Assembly (NCBI RefSeq): GCF_025766255.1
Contig: NW_026516671.1
Span: 620,001 to 684,000 of the forward strand
Direction: 5' to 3'
DNA from: Zychaea mexicana
Taxonomy: Eukaryota; Mucoromycota; Mucoromycetes; Mucorales; Lichtheimiaceae
DNA: 64,000 bases
The notes below the pieces were generated by a model. That model was not told the origin of the DNA and made no database searches. It saw only the letters and a list, made by a program, of their open reading frames with translations. This document shows, piece after piece, positions 12,930 through 24,686 of the stretch. Position 1 is the stretch's first letter, and every line of letters starts with the position of its first letter. Made by a program: the position numbers and the translations under genes.

Positions 12930-15465
12930 ATGCCTAAGGAACTCAAAGTATTCACCCGCGAGGAAGTCGCCAAGCATAGCTCTGAGGATGACTGCTGGAT
13001 TATCATTGACTCTGAAGTCTATGACGTGAGCACCTTTGCTGATATGCATCCAGGAGGCGCTGAACTTTTACTTGAGTTTGGTGGCAAAGATGTTACAGGT
13101 AAAGAAACGAGCGAGAGAGGAGGGAGATCCATCGAAAAGGAGAGCTGACGCCATATTTGCTTTTGCTTTAAGATGACTTTTACGGTCTCCATCGTCAAGA
13201 GGTCATTGTCAAGTATGCTCCTCGTCTCAAGATCGGCACTATTGCAAATGAGAAAGCACAGATCGCCATTCCCAAGCCTGGCGATTTGTCCAAGGTGCCT
13301 TATGCCGAACCAAGCTACTGGATGGGCTTCAAAAGCCCTTACTTCAAGTAAAGTATTAGACTAGGACACTGTGTACTTGATTCTTTTTTTTTTTTGGGTT
13401 TCATGCACTTACAATCTATTTTATTTTGGGTGTTTGTGCGTGTATTCTAAAAAACAAAATCAGCGAGAGCCACACTAAATTCCGCCAGGCACTCCGTGAG
13501 CTCTATGCCGACATCAAGGTACGGATTGGTATACGAAAGGAAGAAGGGAGTGGGGAGGGGGGGAAGAAGCTTGATGACAGCGCGCGCCATCATCCAAATG
13601 TTTGCTCACTCCAGTTTCACTCTATACACAATTAGCCTGACGCCATCATCAACGAAGAACTCGGCAAGGCACCCAGTCTCGACTTGTACAAGTTCTTGGG
13701 TGAGGAAGGCGTTTTAGCTTCCCAGATTGGTCCTGGCCCTTGGCTCAAGGGTCTAAAGTTGCCCGGTGGCATTAAGCCTGAGGACTTTGATTATTTCCAC
13801 GAAATGATTGCTCACGAGGAAACTGCACGTGTCGGCGCACCTGGCTTTGTTGACGGTATTTCTTCCGGTTATAGCATTGGTTTGCCTCCCGTCTTCAACT
13901 TTGGCCCACCCCATTTGAAGGAGCGTGTCGTGCCTGAAGTGCTTTTGGGTCGCAAGCGTATCTGTCTTGCCATCACTGAACCTTACACTGGCTCTGATGT
14001 CGCTCAAATCCGCACCACTGCTAAACGCACTCCTGATGGCAAGCACTTTATCGTGAATGGTGTCAAGAAGGTAACGTAACGTATATTTAAGAAACTCTTG
14101 GATATGCATATAGAGGGGCGAATAGGAAGAGGCAGTCCAACTAACTAATTATGTTCTCATTTGTGTGGGCATTTCGATAGTGGATCACCAACGGTACCTT
14201 CGCTGACTACTTTAGTGTGGCTGTTCGTACCGAGAAGGGTATCACTATGCTTTTCATCGAGCGCTGTGAAGGCCTTGAGACCAAGGGTGTCAAGACTTCG
14301 TACTCGGCTGCTGCTGGTACTTCATACATCACCTTCGAAAATGTCAAGGTGCCTGTCGAGAACATTCTTGGCAAGGAAGGTCAGGGCTTCCAGGTCATCA
14401 TGTACAAGTAAGGTTTATCGCTCTGTTCAATGAATGCTACAGTTAGTGAGGATGTGTGTAAGCGCGCCGTTCATATTTAAAACTGAAAAACTACAGCTTC
14501 AACCACGAGCGATGGTATATTTGCAGCTCAATCATTGCATCCACTCGTTCGATCATCGAAGGTAAATAAAACATTATGAGAGTGATGATGATGATGGTTT
14601 ACTAAATGATTTCATTTTACTATCCATGTAGAATGGTATGTTCTATGGCTTATATACGTCCTTATTGAATTGGATAAATCTTTATCGATCTACTCAAACA
14701 CGCTTTATTAACTAATTGCTGGTTCTATTTCATATAACGGATCAATAGCTTCAAATGGGCACATCAGCGAAAAGGTAAGTTAGTTTTGCATAGTTTGTTT
14801 CTAAAAAAAAATTGACATGCACTGAGACACCCTATCAATAATAACATATAGTTTTCGGCAAGCGCTTGATCGACCAGCCTGTCATTCGTGCGAAGATCGG
14901 TGCCATGGTATGCTATACTCTATTTCACTGTTATTATGCGACACTTTAAACATATAGCTGACCATATCTAAACTAGATTTCGCAACTTGAGCCCTGTCAA
15001 AACTGGCTTGAAAACATCACTTACCAGATGTGCAACATGCCTTATCTCGAGCAATCCCAAAAACTTGCTGGCTCCATCGCTTTGCTTAAATACCAAGCTA
15101 CGCGTGTTGCACACAATGTTTCTGATGACGCTTGTCAGATCTTTGGTGGTAGAGGTATCACCAAGACTGGTATGGGTAGAGCTGTCGAGTCCTTCCAAAG
15201 AACCTACAAGTTTGCTGCAATTCTTGGTAAATCATACATTTGTTTTTGGAAATGGGGCAGGTAGAGATGGGACATCTTTTATTAACAAAAACTAACAATA
15301 ACGTAACGTATTCAGGTGGTTCCGAGGAGATCATGAGTGATCTCGGTGTGAGACAGGTTGGTATCCTAGCAATAATTAGTGATAAGAAACTTTGAACACT
15401 ATCTAACATGGTCAATTTTGTTTTGATAGGCCATGAAGTACTTCCCCAAGAACGCCAGATTGTAA
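12930..15465 (+). CDS. Cytochrome b5 domain-acyl-CoA dehydrogenase fusion, probably peroxisomal
   Basis: Twelve exons: 12930-13098, 13173-13347, 13464-13518, 13636-14070, 14181-14407, 14497-14561, 14632-14635 (4 nt), 14749-14774, 14852-14907, 14977-15226, 15316-15356 and 15430-15465, giving 512 aa. Residues 1-75 form a cytochrome b5 domain with the haem-binding HPGG motif (His40) and a second axial His at about 63. Acyl-CoA dehydrogenase domains follow, with ITEPYTGSDVAQI (flavin/substrate region), WITNGTFADYF, QRKVFGKRLIDQPVI, CQIFGGRGIT and ILGGSEEIMSDLGVRQ. The glutamate that precedes the glycine in classic medium-chain enzymes is not at that place, so the catalytic base needs alignment. 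The last three residues, ARL, fit the PTS1 peroxisomal signal. Expected role: FAD-dependent alpha,beta-dehydrogenation of acyl-CoA, with the b5 domain as an electron carrier or partner. Substrate is not predictable. Confidence 0.93.
14632..14635 (+). other. 4-nt microexon (exon 7 of the b5-ACAD gene)
   Basis: The bases AATG lie between ATGTAG and GTATGT. Exon 6 ends one base into a codon and exon 8 starts at its third base. Joining G + AATG + C gives Glu-Cys and restores the conserved frame into FKWAHQRKVFGKRL. Skipping it would put exon 8 in the wrong frame. Flanking introns are 70 and 113 nt, and branch-point-like TACTAAA and TTAACTAA sequences lie upstream of the respective acceptors. Confidence 0.8.
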
Positions 15466-18045
15466 TGGCACATGAGTAACAATCGTGCGTATACAGCTTA
15501 AAACATTTGTCTTGGTTATTCGAAATAAAAAATCATCATCGTCGCATTTTTTTTGTAATTGTGAAAGGACAAAAATTACTTTTACATCCACTTTATCTGT
15601 TCCATCAAACGTTTTTCATCTATAATACACCATTCATGCATATTGAGCATAAAAGCATCATATTAAATACTGCCTAGGAATATGTGGTATATAACACTCG
15701 TCATAATATCCAACAAGGCCCTGAGATTAAAAAACATTTTGCTGCTGGATAACTCCGAAGGTTCTCAACGCGAAGTTCGACTTACTGTCGATATCGAGCT
15801 ATTGACGTGCTATTAGCATATTTCACTGGTATCTTACAGTATGAGGCTGCTGAAATACTAAGCTATATGATAGCAATCAATAATAATATAGTTGTTCCGA
15901 GTGATATGTTCGTGTCTTCTCAGTAGTGCTAAATAGAGTACGCAGCGAAGATAGTACAATGCATCTTAATATAACTGACCGGAATACTTTTTGTTTTCCT
16001 TATTCATGCTGCTTTATACGTAAAGTATCGTGATGCTGCAATCATTACTTGTACAATTGTAGGTTGTACTAGGTAAATCACTCTTCTGCTGGTCTCGGAA
16101 TCATGTGTTCGCATATAGACCTTCGTGAGATAGTAAACAATATCATTGATAAGCCAAGAAAACTGACATGTCTCGTGCTCAAGATAAGCCCTGGTTTCAT
16201 GTAACCTATGGCGGATCCCATTACATAAATGCAGCATGGATCGGCGTTTTCTTCATTTTAACTGGAACAAATGAGCTTATGGAATATCATTTTCAAGTAA
16301 TCCACCGTGGGGACACTGTGCAATCTACATTAAGAAGCGAGAGAGATCAAACCATTATTAAGAGCTGACAAACTTAATGAGGAAAAGGAAACAGTCTCTA
16401 ACAACGAGCTATCGTCTATTTTACACCCCTCATTTTAATCAGGATCTCATATGAAGAAGACATTATTACGTACAGTGAGTTACTGTGTACTTGCTGATTC
16501 ATCAAGATAAGGTGTCAATATACTGCATAAATCCATGCCTTGCTTCAAGATGTCTCCCCGTCAATTAAGCAAGCTTTAACATAACTCACGTATCTTTGTT
16601 TCTGACAGTAGATACAAAGCACTAACGTAATAGTCTAGCTTATTAAACATCTTCTCTAAAATTGAAGCCTTTATATATAGTTAATGCATACGTTTTCCTA
16701 TCAGTGCACGAGTATACAACTGCCTTCCAACATCGTATAATATGTAGTATTTAGTTACGCTTCTTAAAAAAATAGAATTTTACCGGGTTCTATTTTACGC
16801 TTGCAACGAGTATGTAATAGTCGATACAGAAGCAAAAAATACTAACGGTACTCAGAGGGTGTCAAGCTGTTGCTTAATGGAAAAGAAGAAGTGGTGCCTT
16901 AACTTCTTTAACTAAAATGGGCAGAATGGTTGGACGCCACTCGACGCCGGCACCTATACCCGACCCATATATGTATATATATACCGTTAAATTACCGCCT
17001 CTTTCTTTCTTTGTCAAATTTCAGTACTCGAGTATAAAAGAAACGACAATACTTTGGAAATGGTGAAATAGGATAGTGAGGAAGCTGCAGGATTACTAGC
17101 CCAGCTGCCGACGGGCGAAAACAGTGGCGCTGAAGGACTTGGCAACGGCGATTCGATATTGGGGTCTTCGGGGCTTAATACTTGATACATCTTAAAAACG
17201 CGTGTGACGATTGGTTGGCAAAAGGTACTATTGGATAACCATGGACATAGGCCTATCATACTTTCCCAAACTTTATCACTGGACTAATGTTTTTCTTATC
17301 GCTTTGTAATTCTTCTATCTCGGCACTGGCCGTTACCTGCGATTGCGATTTCTCCTAGATATAATTTTGAAATAGAGTTGGTGAACCAACCAATACAAAT
17401 AGACAGCCCGTATCATATCACGTTTACCGCAGATTTATCCTCAAAGTAATTCATTTAAAAGTCTCAATACGATACTACTGAGAGCAATATGCGCCACCGT
17501 ACATCAACTGTGCTCGTTTCACCTTACCTTTTTTTTTCGTTTTTAAAAAATGTTTAACATTAATTATGATGGTAGTGAACTCTTCTAGTTGCACACTATA
17601 TTGTCAGCTTCACAAGCTTTAAGATACGACAGAGTAGAGTTTGTTTGATAAGATTCAGAAAAGAGAGCCTACAATATGTATTATTTCCTTTCGCTTACTG
17701 CTTTGAGCTATGTATCTCTATCTACAAATCTCAGCTACAGAAACAAAAACGAAGATATGTAGTAGATAAATCTTGCATGTCAGATCTGTATAAATACCCA
17801 GTGCCTCAAATGTATGTAGTTGCATTGCTTTCCCTCGCTTGACATTTTTTTCTATCACGCTTTGCATATACATACTTTTAATATCATGAGTAGTTTAAAG
17901 CCAAAGGTAAAACTGCATTATAAATGAGAATGGAAAAGCTTCCTCTAGTTTTCTATATTTTAACATACGTAACATGGAGTAATTAAGCAACAAAAGACGA
18001 CTTATGCAAATTCTATATATGTACATCATATTGCTTTGAATTTAG
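15466..18045. other. Intergenic region, AT-rich
   Basis: No supportable gene in 2.6 kb. A TATATGTATATATATA run lies near 16968-16984. A TTTCAG near 17020 is followed by a short open stretch, and the opposite strand has an 81-codon ORF at 17259-17014 (Pro/Ser-rich middle). Neither resembles a family that I know. The TTTATATGTACATCAT region just before 18046 is the likely promoter of the permease gene. Confidence 0.45.
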
Positions 18046-20253
18046 ATGGATAGCATGACATCTGCAACTATATCATGCAAACGTATGGATGACGTCGAAA
18101 AACTATCAGAAACAGGTTCAGCATCCAGCACATCTATAGATTACGACGCAAAACGGTTAGAAGAACTAGGTTATAAACAAGAATTCTCACGAGAAATCAG
18201 TCTTTTCGCCCAAGCGGGTTTCTCTTTCTCTACAATGGCTGTATTACCTAACTGGCTCGTTGGATTCAGTGGAGCAATGAGCACAGGTGGTCCGATGTCA
18301 TTATTTTGGGGTTTCGTAAGGAGCATTTCTTTACATATCGTAAATATGGATATATACGTGCTTGATCAAAGCTGCACTTACAGCAGATATCATTGTAGTT
18401 TTAACAGCTTTGTTTCGCTAACTATTGGGTAATAACGCTGTAGATTGTCCTGTCACCTTTCATTACCTGCATAGGTCTCGCAATGGCAGAGGTCTTTTCA
18501 GGTATGTTTGATTCTAACTCTTAAATGGGGAAGGGGAAGGAGTTTACTGCAGAAGTTAACCGTATTTACTGACATGATTGTTGAATGTGGTTTCTCGCCT
18601 TTTTATATGTATTATAGCTTTTCCTGTGAATGGTGGCGTCTACTCTTGGTGCTACCTTTTATCTAATGAAGAATGGGGTCCATGTATGTATTATCACCAT
18701 CAAAAGAAAAAGAAATGTTTTTACATACTAACAACAGTTGTTGTAATAAAATAGTAATGTCGTGGGTTTGCGGTTACATGTTTTTGGGCGGCAATATAGC
18801 AGCCATCATGACAGTATCCTATAGTCTCGGTGAATTTGCTATTGGTAAAGCGATATATAATTTTTTTCTCAACGAAAGGAATGAAGGAAGCTTCAAATTT
18901 TGCTGACAAAAGTGAGTCGCTATATAGCAACTGCCAATATCCTTAACGAACATCAGATTGCAAACACCGGTGCTAATGTCGGTTTATTCATTGCATTTCT
19001 GCTCGCTGCTGTCGCTTATTCAAATCTCGGTATCAAATACAGCGGCTACCTCAACCAATTTATTGTCCTTTGGGCAGCTGTCGGCACATTGATTATTGTC
19101 ATTGTGATGCCGGTCATGGCACCTACTCATCCGTCCGCCAAATGGGTCTTTACCGAATTTCAGAATACTACTGGATACGCAAACTCTGGTCTCACTTTCT
19201 TCCTTGGTATGCTACAGGCGGGTTGGAGCTTGGTAAGTATATAATGATTGTTATGATAGCAGCGATACCTATCATTGGATTGACGTTAGGTTGTATGGGT
19301 GATAGTAGAGTATAATAACTTAATTGGGAAAAAATGTTTGTAGATTGGATATGAAAACGGTGCCCAAATTGCAGAAGGTACAAAAAATGCTGATGTAACT
19401 GGCCCACGCGGTATCGTTATTTCGATTATTGGCGCCATTGCTCAAGGTATCGTTCTGTGCGTTGCAACGCTGTTCTCGATCCAAGATCTTGAAGAACTTC
19501 AAGAGCGATCATTGTTCCCGCTCGCCACTCTTTTTGTTCGCGCCACGAATGAATCACTCGCTGCATTTTTCATGGTGCTTTTGATCGTCACCCAGTTTGC
19601 AACGCTTTGCAATGTCTTGCTAGCAGCATCGCAGTTGACTTGGTCTATGGCAAGAGACGGTGCTATTACTCCTTATCCCGAGTTCTGGTACAAACTATCC
19701 GGCAAGCAGCAAGTGCCACTTCGTATCCTGTTTTTGCTTGCTACCATTTGTATCATTGTAATTATGCCGGTAAGCATGCTCATCAATAACTAACTACTAT
19801 CACCATTTAACTTCTGCTGCCTTCCGCTTGTTGTGGCTAGTACTGAAGCAGAGTAGCTGATATAACGGGCTTATTTACTCTTATATATGTTATTCTCAGA
19901 CATTCAGAAGCGAGGTCTACTGGTCAGCCATCATGAGTACTGCTGTAATTTGCATCAATGTTTCATACGGCTTGCCTTTCGTCTGCCGCCTTATTTGGAG
20001 GCGCCAAGATATGCCTAAAGGTCGCTTCGATTTGGGTCAATACAGTCTGCCCATTAATATTATCGCTATCGCTTGGATTGCATTCTTTTGCGTTATTCTT
20101 TGTATTCCTACAGTAAGCCCAGTGGCCCCAGAAACCATGAACTGGGCTTGTCTTATGATTGGCGCAATTGTCATATTTTCTTTGGCATTCTGGTTCCTAG
20201 GTGGTCGTAGAACGTACAAGGGTCCAATGCAAACTCTTGCCGAAAAGCACTAA
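18046..20253 (+). CDS. APC-superfamily amino-acid/choline/GABA-type permease
   Basis: Seven exons: 18046-18315, 18444-18501, 18618-18683, 18755-18844, 18928-19232, 19344-19769 and 19900-20253, giving 522 aa. The hydrophilic N-tail (about 1-55) carries KRLEELGYKQEFSREISLFA, the family entry into helix 1. It is followed by GLAMAEVFSAFPVNGGVYSW, the conserved helix 2-3 region of fungal APC transporters. About twelve hydrophobic segments follow, including IGYENGAQIAEGTKNADVTG, MARDGAITPYPEFWYKLSGK and RRQDMPKGRFDLGQY. This places it with the amino acid/choline transporter group (Uga4/Hnm1-like). Expected activity: proton-coupled uptake of an amine or amino acid at the plasma or vacuolar membrane. 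Substrate cannot be read from sequence. The exon 3-4 join (T|TA, giving Leu) is the least certain. Confidence 0.92.
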
Positions 20254-20855
20254 TATATCTTCCAACATCTTCCTTCTATCATCCATCATCTTTCTCCTTC
20301 TATAAACACTTTGATATTTTGTATAGTAACCGTATTCTGAGTATCATCATACATTACTCTATTGATTATCCTCTTTTGCTTCCGAATCTTTCAGACATTT
20401 GCAATTAAACATAATATACCACATATGTAACATCATCTTAATACAAATAGCTGATAACATCTTATATAACTGTATATCGTAGCTAAAATTCATGTTCCGT
20501 TATTTTGACGGTCTCTATGATACTTACCTTTAAAACATCAATGGCGTGTTATCATAAGCGAAAACAATTTTGTACCCTTTATCCTAGTAGTTGTAACAAA
20601 GCGATAGATAAAACCTTTGTTGATGGAATAAATTCTGCTTCTTTCTATATTGAAATGTATGGGGAAAAAGAGTAATAATTGTACGATAAAAATGTAGAAA
20701 TCTCTGCAGGCATAGAAAATGCATTCTTCACTAATTCATATATACTATAAGTGTATATACTACATGAATATGGTAACCTCCATGCTTCATCCGAAAGGCC
20801 TTTTACTTGGTTTCCATACCGTCCTCATCCTCCTCGTAGTGCTGGAATTTTCCGC
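20254..20855. other. Intergenic region
   Basis: 3' flank of the permease gene with AT-rich runs and AATAAA-like sites (for example near 20627). No gene seen. Confidence 0.5.
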
Positions 20856-21348
20856 TTATGAACCATCCTGTTCATCTGCTGGATCATCAAGCTTGAACAA
20901 AGTACCAATACCACCATTGAGGCCTCCCAACAATCACCATGAAGGTCATTGCCTCCGAATGGTCCTGCAGTCTGTAACATAGCATGATTGCTGGTAATTT
21001 TGGCTCACTTGGAGCTTGTTAAAAATTTGCTGTTGTTCTTGTTCCTGCTTGGTCAAGCTACCGTCTTGAGTCGTCGTATGATAAAAGAAGAAGAAAATTG
21101 TTCTGAGGAAGCTGATTATTTCTCGGTACTACCGTTCTGCTGCTGCTTTTGTTGCTGGTTTGTTACTTCATTTGCTGCTCAATTTTCTCTTTGTGGTCAA
21201 TGTATGCCTGAACAGGAACTATGACGTCTTTAGGAAAGATCTCTTCAGTTTTCAATTGATTCCGAGAGGCTATCCTGGAGCAGCCGACGCCTGAGCGATA
21301 AAGACAGTGGCGATACATAGCAAACAGCGAGAAAACTGTCAAACGCAT
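20856..21348 (-). pseudogene. Broken Gln-rich gene of unknown family
   Basis: The 5' part (21348 down to 21163) is open and reads SRNQLKTEEIFPKDVIVPVQ then YIDHKEKIEQQMK. A possible donor GTAACA follows, but the continuing frame also looks coding (TNQQQKQQQNGSTEK) before a stop. A second frame gives DGSLTKQEQEQQQIFNKLQ. A third gives TAGPFGGND. A fourth gives LGGLNGGIGTLFKLDDPADE and stops at 20856. No set of introns that I tried joins these with good signals and without stops, so I read it as a gene inactivated by indels. The alternative is a real gene with a poorly understood splice pattern. Family not recognised. Confidence 0.4.
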
Positions 21349-22407
21349 TATTTAGGTAGTATGAGTAGTAGCTGTGTGTAGAGTGAATAAGAAAGTGATA
21401 TGTGTTTGCTGGATTTTTCTCGTTAAAAGGGTCTCGTTGCTTATATTTGTATGTTTCTTTCTCTTCTTATAACGCGTCAAATATATGAACAGAAAAGCCT
21501 CATCAGACAGCGAGCAACATACATATGATGCGAAAACACACCATCTTAGATGTATGTAATCATTAGACTTTTGAAGCGGAAACGGTAAAGAGTGGTGTTG
21601 TAACTTTTGTCGAAGTAGGAAGCATTTATGTGCTATTTCATAGATTATGATGGCCACTTTTCCGGTTTTGTCCAACTCCTCCTAATCATCAGAAAAAAGA
21701 GTTTTTCTTCGGGGAATGTTTGAAAATGCAGTTGGATGCGTGGAGTCACACGGGTCCTAGACGAAAGGGAAGAAAAGAAGGGTAAGAGAATTTCAAGCAG
21801 CCGAATAGTACGGTACTATCTATCTCATATTATTGTAGTAAAGCAAACCACCATGATCCTAAATGCAACGGCTGAATACAGCCAAAAAGACATATCCTAT
21901 AAACCATCAACAATATTTTCGCTGTCGGCGTATCACGAGACAGTAGTTTTCTCTTTTAATTTTGCATAGAAACGCACTATTCTAGTATTAGCTAATCTAA
22001 TATCAAGTATAGCATATACGACTTAATAGTAGTAGTGAAAGCTAATTATGATAGGATGGGAGTCGAAGAGAAGAAAACAAACACCACGGTGTGTGTGTGT
22101 GTGTGTTTGTTTAATTCGATTTCATTGTGTTGCATAGAGGAAAAAGGAACAGCGTTACTTTGTCGGTTCTGCTACTACTGCTTTGAGGAAACAGCTGTTT
22201 TGCTGTGCGTACAACAGTGGCATAATATGGAAGCCATTGGACTTGGCTGCTGGCTTTCAATACCGTTAATTCATTTCGGGAAAGAGAGGTCGTTGTTATG
22301 TACGCTGTTGTTGCACGAGGTTCCACTTTTTTTTTCCTGGCAAACGACAGCGTGAATAATAGCTTTTCCCTTCTCCTCTCCCTTCTCCTCCAATAGGTTT
22401 CGACGCC
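21349..22407. other. Intergenic/5' region of the AP-2 mu gene
   Basis: Contains a (GT)n microsatellite at about 22091-22107 and a CT-rich tract (CTTCTCCTCTCCCTTCTCCTCC, about 22370-22393) directly upstream of the AP-2 mu start codon. No gene supported. Confidence 0.5.
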
Positions 22408-24266
22408 ATGATTAGCGCATTCTTCATCTACAACCAAAAGGGAGAAGTTCTCATCTCGCGCCTTTATCGTCATGACCTAAAGTAAGCTGATACAAAGACA
22501 ACCAGGGGCAGCTCATTCGTAATGAAGGAACATCATTCCATAACAGGCTGTTTACCTATTAAAAAGGCTCATTGCCCTCATACACATATGTTGATATATG
22601 GGATTGTATGCACACTAACAACGCTTACACACTCATACTCTTTTCCTCTTTTAAAAGACGGTCGGTGGCGGACATATTCCGTATTCAGGTCATTTCCAAC
22701 ACGGACGTACGTTCACCCATCATCACGCTCGGTTCAACTTCGTTTTTCCACGTTCGTCACGAGAATCTTTATATCGTTGCCGTAACCCGTTGGAATGCCA
22801 ATGCCGCCCTCGTCTTTGAATTCTGCTACCGCATGGTTAATATCGGCAGAAGCTATTTTGGAAAATTTGATGAAGAAGCCGTGAAGAACAACTTTGTGCT
22901 TATTTACGAGTTGTTGGATGGTAAAGCATCATTTTTGTTGTCATCTATGTGTTGCCTTCATTCTGAGCTCCATTTGGTTTATAGAGATTCTGGACTTTGG
23001 ATATCCACAAAACAGCGAAACGGATACGTTGAAAATGTACATCACAACGGAAGGAGTGAAATCCGAACGAGCAGTGGAGGATTCAAGCAGAATTACGATT
23101 CAGGCAACGGGCGCTATTTCTTGGAGACGGAGCGATATCAAGTATCGAAAGAACGAAGCATTCATTGATGTCATTGAAAGTGTGAACTTATTGATGAGCA
23201 ACACTGGTATGTTACTTTAGAGGGTAAGGGCTCATATAGAGGAACGACTTACTCATCAGTACGCGCATTTTGTATTCGTTTTTACACTAGGCACTATCTT
23301 GCGTTCGGATGTTGCGGGACAAATTTTAATGCGAGCTTATTTGTCGGGTACTCCCGAGTGTAAATTTGGACTGAACGACAAGTTGCTTCTGGATAAGGAT
23401 GTTGTGAATAATCGACCAAAGTAAGAGATAAAGCAAGACTAACATCAGATTGATATGGGGGAGCAGATGGAGAAAAGTTGTATCATGTGGATCTATGTTA
23501 CTGACAATAGATGTTAATAGTGCACGACGAGCGAACGCTGTGGAGATTGATGATTGCCAATTCCATCAGTGCGTCAAGCTCGGTCGCTTTGACAATGACA
23601 GAACAATCAGCTTTATCCCACCCGATGGTGAGTTTGAGCTTATGAGGTAAGCAAGAAAATAGAATTGAATGGTTTTGATTATATAAAGCGCGAGTCATCT
23701 GACTCATATCGGTCAATTGGTAGATATCGAACCACAGAAAACGTCAATTTGCCATTCAAGGTGCATCCTGTTGTCAACGAGATTGGTAAAACACGCGTCG
23801 AATACAAAATCAACGTCAAAGCCAACTTTTCGCCAAAACTGTACGCAAATAATGTCATTCTGAGGATTCCGACACCACTCAACTCTGCCAAGGTCGAAGT
23901 CAAAGTCGGCTCAGGCGGCAAAGCCAAGTATGCACCGTCAGAAAACTGTATCATATGGAAGATCCCCCGTTTCCAAGGCCAGGCAGAGTTCACATTGAGT
24001 GGTGAAGCAGAATTGACAGCCATGACACACAAACGTGTTTGGTCACGACCGCCCATCTCAATGGATTTCCAGGTGCTCATGTTTACTTCTTCGGGTCTTC
24101 TTGTAAGGTTCCTGAAGGTGTTTGAGAAGAGCGGATATCAGTCTGTCAAGTGGGTGAGATACATGACCAAGGCTGGATCCTATCAAATTCGGGTAAGTAG
24201 AAAGAAAGTGAAAAGTCCCACATAGCAAAATTACAAATCTAATTTGTGTCCTTTTTCTAGTTTTAA
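22408..24266 (+). CDS. AP-2 complex subunit mu (clathrin adaptor medium chain)
   Basis: Seven exons: 22408-22481, 22658-22920, 22985-23206, 23291-23420, 23521-23646, 23724-24192 and 24261-24266, giving 429 aa. The N-terminus [21 protein letters not shown] begins the longin-like domain (about 1-140). The mu-homology domain follows, with [37 protein letters not shown] and [20 protein letters not shown]. It ends [20 protein letters not shown] then RF, which matches the Trp-containing pocket strand that binds YxxPhi cargo signals in AP-2. Role: cargo recognition in clathrin-mediated endocytosis as part of the alpha/beta/mu/sigma heterotetramer. The last coding exon holds one codon plus the stop. 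Identification is very secure; mu2 rather than mu1 follows from the start, [11 protein letters not shown] and the C-terminus. Confidence 0.96.
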
Positions 24267-24686
24267 ACGCACTCTTGAATCACTTTTTATCCCAACAAAC
24301 GTCTCCCTTTTCCTCCAACATTCCGTACAACAAACTCTTGTAATACCCTTAATAATCACATCACTCGCACACAACCGTCACTTGTTTACACTCATAGAAA
24401 ACTCAAAAATCACATAAATTAGCGATCAAACGTGGACATCGAAAAAAAAAGATGAATTGGTACCTCGCTATAGCTAGCTACTCTCGCTGATTACTACTGT
24501 GTTGTAGTTCTAGAGTTGGATGTTTTCCTGATGCTTACTGCTGTGCAACTAAGCTGCTTAAGGACATCTCGGCACAGGTCTCCATCTTCTCATTACTGCG
24601 CAGGACAAGATGAGTCGGTAATCTAAAATTAACGTATATACCACTACGCGACGCTTTTTTGCGCCTCTGACCAGACACATACACTA
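24267..24686. other. Short intergenic region between tandem genes
   Basis: 3' flank of AP-2 mu and promoter of the reductase gene, both on the + strand and 420 nt apart. AT-rich with no gene. No clear TATA box. Confidence 0.5.

Noticed and set aside
17014..17259. 81-codon minus ORF and a TTTCAG-led plus segment at 17025
   Set aside because: No family resemblance, no partner exons and no promoter evidence.
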